A stretch of DNA of 13,434 bases from Porticoccaceae bacterium. Its GTDB lineage: Bacteria > Pseudomonadota > Gammaproteobacteria > Pseudomonadales > Porticoccaceae. The DNA lies in the NCBI GenBank assembly GCA_023229065.1, contig JALNZZ010000048.1, forward strand, positions 1 through 13,434, read 5' to 3'. Shown here in pieces: positions 5,090-11,357 of the stretch. Below the pieces are notes generated by a model. It did not search any database and was not told where the DNA came from. It saw nothing but the letters and a program-made list of their open reading frames with translations. Made by a program: the position numbers and the translations under genes. Each line of letters opens with the position of its first letter. Position 1 is the first letter of the stretch.

Positions 5090-8000
5090 TTATCGGTGTC
5101 GCCGCAACCCGCTGATTACGCCAGCGGCGATCAGCACTGCCAGAATCGTCAGTAGCCACAGCGCGATGTGATGGTCGACGCTGCTAGTTGCGCCGTTGTC
5201 GGATTGTGCCGTCCGGTCGCCGCCTTCCAAGGCCGCGGCACTCACTTCTCGCAGGGTAGTGACACCACCGTCGGTGTGCGGTCGTTGCGGGGTCTCGCCA
5301 GCGGCGACGATGGCCTGGTGCAGGGCCTCCCGAAGATCCTCGGAGAGGCGCGGCTCGATCCACGTCAGCATGGGGTGATCGGGGGTGGTATGGCCGCTGC
5401 CTGGCAGGCCGTTGGTGCCCACCAGGGCAGCAAACTCGGCGGCCACTGCATCGAGGGTTTCCGTGTCCGCCTCCCAGAAGCCCTTGTGGGCCGCTACCAG
5501 CAGGATGGCCAGCATGTTGGCCTTGACGTGGGCGTTATTGCCGTCGGCGAGGAAGTTGTCGAGGCCGAGACCGTGGCGGTCCTCCATGTACACGGCGTGC
5601 ACCTCGTCCCACACCCAGGAGCGGATGATGGCCGGATTGGTCACCTGCCAGCCCCACAGATATTCGAGGAACTCGCTGCCCATGGTGCGGGCACCAGCGT
5701 AGCCGTGGGCCATCAGCGGTGCAATCCAGGCGGGGTTCAGGTAGCGTCCGCGCAGCTCCCCGAGCAGTGCTGTCTGCAAGCGGTCGATACGTGCTCGCCC
5801 GGGATCGGCGTGGTTGATCACGCGGTTGTCCGGCGGTGTGCCGGTGAGGTGCTCCACCGCCAGGCTGAGGCCGCCCAGGTAGTCGAAGGCGTCGTTGTTG
5901 TCGAGCAGACCGTAGAGGTTGCTGGCGCGGCCCAGGTAGGTACGCTCCACGCGCCTGAGGCTGGTGGCGAAAGCGTCGTGCAGGGGACGACCGTGGACAC
6001 CGTCGCCATAGCCGTGGCCGAGACGCAGCAGGTAGGCGTTCGCCAGTTCGCCGCGTTGCTGCCAGGCGCCCGAGCGCTCCACCAGGCGGTTGATACCGGC
6101 ACCGTAGCTGCCGGGGGCGTCGCCAAATACCCGCAGGATGGCGTCCTCGCCAGCGCGCTCCGCGGTGAGGCCCGCCGCCAGGGCGGCGCGGGCGTCAGCC
6201 AGCCAGTGACTGGCCACGCGGTTGCGCTCCAAGGGCTCGTCGCCGTCCGCTCCCATGCCGTCCAGCGGCGCCAGGGCAGCGGCCAGAGCCGGCTTCAGAG
6301 CTGGGTGATCGCGGGCGATGACGGCGGCGGAGCCCTGCAGGGCCAGGCGCACACCGCGGTCGAGCAGCACCAGCAGTTCGCCGTAGAGATCTCGAAACAG
6401 CCCCGAGGTGGTGAACACCAGGTCACGGCGCTCGCGGTCCGCGTCGAGGGGCAGGCGTTCTAGACCTTCGACGATGCCGCGGCTGTTCCAGCGCGGTTTT
6501 ACCCCCAGCAGGTCGAGGCCGAAGGCCACTACCGCACCTTCGTCGCGCACCGTGTCCGATGCCCACAACACCACTGCTTCGCTGCCCTCGCCAGCAGGAT
6601 CGCGCAGGCGGGCCTCGTCGGCCAGTTGGACCCCTAGTTCGTGGCCGACCCGGGTGGGTAGCAGGCTGCCGTTAAGGCCGTGGAAGTTGCGCCCGGTGGG
6701 TAGTACCTCCGGGTTGCGAATCGGGTCGTTGCCCTTGCCGGGCGTGACGAAGCGCCCGTCGAGAGCGGCCAGCAGTGCCGTCCGCTCGCTGACCGGCGAA
6801 CCTGCCAGCAGCGTCCGCCAGTCGCGTTCCATCTCCCCGTCGCCGGCCATGGAGGCGAGCATGGTGTCCACCGCCGTGTCGCGCCAGTCGCGACCGAAAA
6901 CGTGCAGACCTTCCGGCATGAAGGCTTCCTGCAAATGAGTGAGATAGTGGCCGACCTCATGGACCAGCAGGTCGTGGGAGACCTGCTCCAGGTGAATGCT
7001 GTCCACCCCCTGCTCGGCGGCGATCTCCTCCGCTAGTTCCTCCTCCAGATTGAGGGCTGCCAGCTTGTCGCGGATCAGCGCCACCGCCTGAAGCTGGGCC
7101 GGGCTGTCGCGGCGAGGGCTGGCTTCGTAGCTTTCTACCAGTTGGCGCAGCTGCAACAGTTCGTCGTACAGAGGGGTAGTGCGCAATGGCGGCGTCAGGT
7201 GATCGACGATCACCGCCATGCCGCGTCGTTTGGCCTGGAGCCCTTCGCCCACCCCATCGACGATATAGGGGTAGATGCCGGGGATATCGCCGGCGATCAG
7301 TGATGGGTAATCGTGTTCGGTCAGGCCCAGAGCGCGACCGGGGAGAAATTCATAGGTGGAGTGGCGACCCAGGTGGATCAGGGCGTCGGCACCGAATGTG
7401 TCGTGCAGGTAATGGTAGAACCCCAGATACTGGTGGGGTGGCGGGAAGGTCAGGTTGGCGTGCAGCAGCTCCTCATCCACTTCCCAGCCGCGCGGCGGCT
7501 GAGGGCCGATGAAGACGTTGCCGAACCGGATGCCGGGCACCAGCAGGCGATCGCCGTCGGTCATCACCCAGCCCGGTGGTTCACCCCAGCCGGCCAGGCC
7601 CGGCACACCGCTGCCGCGGAGAGCGGCGGCAAGGGTATCGCTGCGGGTGGGGTTGCTGTCGCTGACCGGTTGCGAGTCCGCTGTGTCGCTGAGTTCAGCA
7701 TCGAGGGCCTCGCCCAGTTGCGCCAGCAGGTCGAGGGCGCGCGCGGTGGCAGGGTGGCGGCTGCCCTCCAGCATATGGCCCAGGTCGTCCAGACTATCCG
7801 CCAGGATTGTCCGTGCGATGGTGACCTGATCCAGGGCAAGAGCCTCGCGGACGCGGGCGACCAGCAGCGCCACTGGCCCGGCGCTGGTCCCGACGCGCAC
7901 GGTGTCCGGCAAGGTGTCGAACCAGACCCGATAGTCGGCGTTGTCGAGGGTGGCGATATGGGGTGCCATGGCCTTGAGAGCGGCGCCGTGCTCCGGCAGG

Positions 8001-9421
8001 TTGATGGCCCGCTCGAGAAGTTGGTCGAGCAGAGCTTCCTGGCTGTCGGGCAGTTCACCGGTGTCGTAGCCCGCCGCCTTCAGATCGTGAAGAATTTGCC
8101 AAAGGGAGGCGGGCACATCCAGATTGTCGGCGCCGATATTGTGGCGTCCCGGCGGGTGGTTGTAATAGATGATGGCGACTTTCTTGTCGGCGTTGGACTT
8201 GTTTTGCAGACTTTGCCAGTTGGCGATACGGTCGGCTAGGCGAGCTACCTGGGTGGCCACCGGGCGGCTGGTGGCGAGGCGCAGGCCGGTGAGGCGATCG
8301 ATGACCGGCGGGCTGGCAGTTGCCACCACCAGGGGCTGGCTGATGCCCTGGAATTCCGGCATGCCCACCCGGTAGTGGACTTCGGCGGTGGGGATACCCT
8401 CTGCCGACAGACGCCATTCCGCCTCGGTGCGGCTGGACAGGCGGATGGCACCTAGTACGGGCACATCCAGGTCGGTGAGCAGCCCCGTGGCGTCCTCCCA
8501 GCCTTCGCCGCCGCCCACCACGAAGCCCTGCAGATTAACGATGGCGGCCAGGGGCGCCGGCGCGGCCCGCTCCTTCAGATCGCGCAGAGCCTCCAGGCTG
8601 GCGGCGCCCCAGCGGGCCAGCACAGCGAAGCATTGCAGGCCGCGCTCTTCGAGCTGCTGACACAGGGCGTCCAGCAGGTCGCGATCGCCGGAGCGATCTC
8701 CGGTGTTGTTGTCGAGCACCGCCACGGCAGCAGAGCCGGGCGTCAGCGCCAGTTCGGCGGCGCTCACAACCCGTCCCTGGTAGTAATAGCGCAGTGCGCT
8801 CTGATGGGCCGGGGGAGCCACGGTCAGATCCGAGCCGGCCCGGGCCAGCAGCCAGGCCAGTAGTAAGGCCATATTTTCGCTGCCACGACCGTTCCAGTAG
8901 GCATGGCCTTCCAGCCACATACGCTGGTCGGGAAAGTGTTCTGCCAGGCGATGGTAGTGATCGGTGGGGTCGCTGCTGGCGTCCGGGTTGGTGGTGAGAC
9001 GGTCCAGATCGGCCTTGGCTAGCCCCGCCAGTTCTGCCCGCTCATTCAGCTGGGTGAGGGCCAGCAGGGAGCGCTCGCTGTTCACCACCAGCACAGGTGT
9101 AGCAGGGGCGATGGCGCCCGCCAGCCGTTGCAGGCGGGGAACGATACTGTCGCCGAACACCGCCGCCAGCAGGATGGCGTCGGCGTCCGCCAGGTGAGCG
9201 TGGAGCTCGCCGTCGTCCATGGCCGCCACCTGCGTGGTGCTGCGCAGTACCAAGCGATGCCCGGGGTAGCGCTGGTCGAACAGGGTTGCGCCGGCTGCCA
9301 GCTCGGCGGCAGAACCCTCCGACACGACTCCGAACAGAGTGGCGCAGTGAGCGCCGGTGGCAGAGAGACCGAGCGCCAGCCACAGGGTGAGCAGAATGAA
9401 ACGGCGGGCACTGTGGATCAT
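5090..9421 (-). CDS. cobN: CobN-family chelatase large subunit, secreted and membrane-anchored
   Basis: A 1443-residue protein of the CobN/BchH/ChlH large-subunit family, which in the cytosol binds a tetrapyrrole and inserts a metal (CobN: cobalt into hydrogenobyrinate diamide) with the help of AAA+ subunits. CobN-family segments are present in order: a chelatase N-terminal region with V-P-V-L (320-323) and Y-R-V-G-M-P-E (350-356); Y-Y-N-H-P-P-G (419-425); H-L-G-R-H-S-T-Y-E-F-L-P-G-R (683-696); I-Y-P-Y-I-V (716-721) and A-K-R-R (730-733); G-L-H-V-F-G (838-843); P-T-G-R-N-F-H-G (908-915); G-S-Y-G-A-G (1104-1109). Unlike cytosolic CobN it begins with a signal peptide (basic 1-7, hydrophobic 8-22, likely cut near 26/27) and ends with a membrane helix (1418-1438) and a basic tail, so the bulk should be periplasmic. 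The usual 'G-T-H-G-T-x-E-W-L-P-G-K' motif is changed at several positions. The start is set by AGGAG and the overlap with btuF; a start 122 codons earlier would run inside btuF. The CobN family is certain; the true substrate (corrinoid, porphyrin, haem) is not. The haem-uptake protein HmuS of Bacteroidetes is a known membrane-associated CobN relative. Confidence 0.88.
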   Translation of the reverse strand: MIHSARRFILLTLWLALGLSATGAHCATLFGVVSEGSAAELAAGATLFDQRYPGHRLVLRSTTQVAAMDDGELHAHLADADAILLAAVFGDSIVPRLQRLAGAIAPATPVLVVNSERSLLALTQLNERAELAGLAKADLDRLTTNPDASSDPTDHYHRLAEHFPDQRMWLEGHAYWNGRGSENMALLLAWLLARAGSDLTVAPPAHQSALRYYYQGRVVSAAELALTPGSAAVAVLDNNTGDRSGDRDLLDALCQQLEERGLQCFAVLARWGAASLEALRDLKERAAPAPLAAIVNLQGFVVGGGEGWEDATGLLTDLDVPVLGAIRLSSRTEAEWRLSAEGIPTAEVHYRVGMPEFQGISQPLVVATASPPVIDRLTGLRLATSRPVATQVARLADRIANWQSLQNKSNADKKVAIIYYNHPPGRHNIGADNLDVPASLWQILHDLKAAGYDTGELPDSQEALLDQLLERAINLPEHGAALKAMAPHIATLDNADYRVWFDTLPDTVRVGTSAGPVALLVARVREALALDQVTIARTILADSLDDLGHMLEGSRHPATARALDLLAQLGEALDAELSDTADSQPVSDSNPTRSDTLAAALRGSGVPGLAGWGEPPGWVMTDGDRLLVPGIRFGNVFIGPQPPRGWEVDEELLHANLTFPPPHQYLGFYHYLHDTFGADALIHLGRHSTYEFLPGRALGLTEHDYPSLIAGDIPGIYPYIVDGVGEGLQAKRRGMAVIVDHLTPPLRTTPLYDELLQLRQLVESYEASPRRDSPAQLQAVALIRDKLAALNLEEELAEEIAAEQGVDSIHLEQVSHDLLVHEVGHYLTHLQEAFMPEGLHVFGRDWRDTAVDTMLASMAGDGEMERDWRTLLAGSPVSERTALLAALDGRFVTPGKGNDPIRNPEVLPTGRNFHGLNGSLLPTRVGHELGVQLADEARLRDPAGEGSEAVVLWASDTVRDEGAVVAFGLDLLGVKPRWNSRGIVEGLERLPLDADRERRDLVFTTSGLFRDLYGELLVLLDRGVRLALQGSAAVIARDHPALKPALAAALAPLDGMGADGDEPLERNRVASHWLADARAALAAGLTAERAGEDAILRVFGDAPGSYGAGINRLVERSGAWQQRGELANAYLLRLGHGYGDGVHGRPLHDAFATSLRRVERTYLGRASNLYGLLDNNDAFDYLGGLSLAVEHLTGTPPDNRVINHADPGRARIDRLQTALLGELRGRYLNPAWIAPLMAHGYAGARTMGSEFLEYLWGWQVTNPAIIRSWVWDEVHAVYMEDRHGLGLDNFLADGNNAHVKANMLAILLVAAHKGFWEADTETLDAVAAEFAALVGTNGLPGSGHTTPDHPMLTWIEPRLSEDLREALHQAIVAAGETPQRPHTDGGVTTLREVSAAALEGGDRTAQSDNGATSSVDHHIALWLLTILAVLIAAGVISGLRRHR

Positions 9422-10350
9422 GGTTGAGTCTCCTGGGAGTTGTGGTGCCGATCGTCGCGGGCCTGTTGCAAGAAATCGCACATCATCCCGGCTCCTTCGA
9501 GGATACGGGCGGTCTGGCGCTGTACCAGGCTGGGGGGAATAAAGAACAGGTGCCCGTTGCGCACTGCGGTGAGGGTGGACCAGCGCCGCCACTGGTCCAC
9601 CCAGTCGGGGCGTTCCTCGCCCATGCCGCTGGCGATGATCACTTGGGGGTCGACGCGCAACACCATCTCGGTGTTGATGACCGGGACCATGGGCCCGGCG
9701 TCGCCGAAGACATTGTCGCCACCGCACAGATGGATCACCTGGGCGATCAGGTGGTCGTCGTTGAGGGTAAGCAGGGGTTGGTTCCACACTTGGTAGAACA
9801 CGGTCACTGGTTCCGCATTCTGGTAACGGCTGCGCAATGTCTCGTGCCGTTCCAAAAAGGCCTGGGCCGCCGCCTCTCCCTCGGCATCGCGACCGCTGAG
9901 AATGCCGAACTGGCGCAGAGTGGTGGCGATGTCTGTTAGGGAGCGCGGCTCGATGGCGAACACCGGCAACCCCAGGTGGCGCAGGTGAGCGACCACGTCG
10001 GAGCCGTTGCCGGTCTCCCAGGCGATCACAAGATCCGGGTCCAGGGCTACCAGGCTCTCCCGGTTGATCTTGGTGTAGGTGCCGATGCGGGGGATGTCGA
10101 GAGCGGCCTTGGGGTAATCGCTGTGGTCGACAGTGGCGACGATCTGCTGGCCGGCACCGACAGCGAACAAGGTTTCAGTGATATTGGGAGCCAGACTGAC
10201 GATGCGAGAGGCAGGCTTGTCCAGCACCAGGGTGTGGCCCATATCGTCGGTCAGCTGGATTATTGCCTGATTGGCATTGGCAAGCAGGGGGAGTGCCAGC
10301 AGGCACAATGCCATAGCACATAGCTCTCGTATAGCGCAGATGTGGATCAT
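9418..10350 (-). CDS. btuF: Periplasmic cobalamin-binding protein BtuF
   Basis: A 310-residue substrate-binding protein of the helical-backbone metal/cobalamin receptor family, delivering corrinoids from the periplasm to the BtuCD ABC importer. Residues 1-27 form a signal peptide ending in A-N-A. The family body follows: R-I-V-S-L-A-P-N-I-T-E-T-L-F-A-V-G-A-G (49-67), L-D-P-D-L-V-I-A (103-110), V-F-Y-Q-V-W-N-Q-P-L-L-T (184-195) with the W that BtuF proteins place by the ligand, and C-G-G-D-N-V-F (209-215). Its ATG overlaps the cobD stop (ATGA), with AGGAG six bases upstream; its stop overlaps the cobN-like start in the same way. Iron-siderophore binding proteins share the fold, but the W-x-x-P-L-x-T motif and the cobalamin operon favour BtuF. 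No BtuC or BtuD is in the window. Confidence 0.9.
   Translation of the reverse strand: MIHICAIRELCAMALCLLALPLLANANQAIIQLTDDMGHTLVLDKPASRIVSLAPNITETLFAVGAGQQIVATVDHSDYPKAALDIPRIGTYTKINRESLVALDPDLVIAWETGNGSDVVAHLRHLGLPVFAIEPRSLTDIATTLRQFGILSGRDAEGEAAAQAFLERHETLRSRYQNAEPVTVFYQVWNQPLLTLNDDHLIAQVIHLCGGDNVFGDAGPMVPVINTEMVLRVDPQVIIASGMGEERPDWVDQWRRWSTLTAVRNGHLFFIPPSLVQRQTARILEGAGMMCDFLQQARDDRHHNSQETQP
9430..9434 (-). promoter_or_regulatory. Ribosome binding site deciding the cobN-like start
   Basis: AGGAG on the minus strand, eight bases before the ATG at 9419-9421. It lies inside the last codons of btuF, fixes the start at the signal peptide and so excludes the longer open frame reaching to 9787. 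Confidence 0.75.
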
Positions 10351-11357
10351 AATTCTCTCCTGATATCATCAAGAATGGTCAGTGCTCGGGTCCAGTGTGG
10401 ATCTGCTGGCAAACCAATACGTAACAGAGAAGGCGTGCGATCTGCGTGTAACCGCAGCAGCAGACCGCGCCGGGCGGCGGCGTTGAACAGAGCTGGGGCC
10501 TGATCGGTTTCGGTGCTGATAAACAGCGCGGTACGGTGCCAGTCCAGGCCGGGAAACAAGCCGCGGAGCTCAGCGCACCAGGTGCGGGAGCAGGCTTCCA
10601 GGCGGTCTCTTTGGCCTGTTTGCCAGTGTCGGTCCAGCAGGGCTTTGCGGCCCAGCCAGCGAGCAGGGTGATTCACCGCCCAAGGGTCCAGGTCGACGGC
10701 GAGACGGGCCAGCAGCGCTGGACTGGCCACGGCAAAGCCGAGCCGGATGCCCGCCAGGCCAAAGAATTTGCCGAGCGAGCGGAGGACCACAGTATTGGCC
10801 GCCCGCAGAGGAAGTAGACTGTAATCCGGGTGTGGATCCATAAAGGCTTCATCCACCACCAGAGAGCCGCCCCGGCGCTCCAGCGTCGACGCCAGCTCAG
10901 CTAATAAAGCTGGCTGCAGCAATGCTGCCGAAGGATTGTTGGGGTTGATTACCAAAGCATTGGTGACGGTGCCATCTTCCACCCAGGTGCACAGCTGGAG
11001 CTCATTCTGGTAGTAGACTGCCCGGTGTCCGGCCTGTTCCCAGGCATGCTGATGCTCCCGATAGCCCCAGTGAGGCAGGGCTACCGATGCGGGTGGAAAA
11101 AGAGCGGGCAGCCGGCTGATGGCGTACTGGCTGCCGGGCACTGCCAACAGTGTCTCTGGCGGACAGTTGTAATAGCTGGCGGCACTTTCCAGCAGACCAT
11201 CATCGTCTTCCGGCAGGCGCTGCCAGACGGTTTGGGGCACGGCCGGCACGGGCCAGCTCCACGGGCTGATACCGGTGGAGAGATCGATCCACTCGGTGAG
11301 GGGAATACCGTACTCGGCGCTGGCGCGGATCAGGTTGCCGCCGTGAATCAGGGACAT
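10347..11357 (-). CDS. cobD: L-threonine-O-3-phosphate decarboxylase CobD
   Basis: PLP-dependent class I/II aminotransferase-fold enzyme that decarboxylates threonine phosphate to (R)-1-amino-2-propanol phosphate, the linker CbiB attaches to adenosylcobyric acid. Length is 336 residues. Visible marks are H-G-G-N-L (5-9) and W-I-D-L-S-T-G-I-S-P (23-32), a typical CobD/CobC opening; G-S-Q-Y-A-I (75-80) for phosphate binding; N-P-N-N-P-S (138-143); V-V-D-E-A-F (167-172) with D169 against the PLP nitrogen; and S-L-G-K-F-F-G-L-A-G (194-203) with the PLP lysine K197. The start (ATG at 11355-11357) is preceded by GGAGG; the open frame reaches further to 11468, but only through inserted repeat DNA. 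Called CobC in the Pseudomonas denitrificans naming. The upstream cbiB frame overlaps its first ten bases; its own stop overlaps the btuF start. Confidence 0.93.
   Translation of the reverse strand: MSLIHGGNLIRASAEYGIPLTEWIDLSTGISPWSWPVPAVPQTVWQRLPEDDDGLLESAASYYNCPPETLLAVPGSQYAISRLPALFPPASVALPHWGYREHQHAWEQAGHRAVYYQNELQLCTWVEDGTVTNALVINPNNPSAALLQPALLAELASTLERRGGSLVVDEAFMDPHPDYSLLPLRAANTVVLRSLGKFFGLAGIRLGFAVASPALLARLAVDLDPWAVNHPARWLGRKALLDRHWQTGQRDRLEACSRTWCAELRGLFPGLDWHRTALFISTETDQAPALFNAAARRGLLLRLHADRTPSLLRIGLPADPHWTRALTILDDIRREL

Noticed and set aside
4300..5155. Two overlapping plus-strand open frames of 241 and 281 codons opposite the ExbB-like and DUF2149 genes
   Set aside because: They are Pro/Arg/Gly-rich or low in pattern, while the minus strand gives two clear membrane proteins with overlapping starts and stops.
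5168..6463. 431-codon open frame on the plus strand inside the cobN-like gene
   Set aside because: It is antisense to a well-supported CobN-family protein in GC-rich DNA, shows no known protein pattern, and its composition follows the codon structure of the opposite strand.
6947..6961. HEVGH as a zinc-protease active site in the CobN-like protein
   Set aside because: The surrounding sequence is ordinary CobN family with no protease domain; kept only as a possible metal-binding curiosity.
7313..8239. 308-codon plus-strand open frame inside the cobN-like gene
   Set aside because: Same shadow effect; no recognisable motif and no plausible ribosome site or neighbour on that strand.
9422..9787. 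122-codon N-terminal extension of the cobN-like frame
   Set aside because: It runs inside btuF, is Arg/Pro-rich nonsense, and the AGGAG-preceded ATG at 9421 starts directly with a signal peptide.
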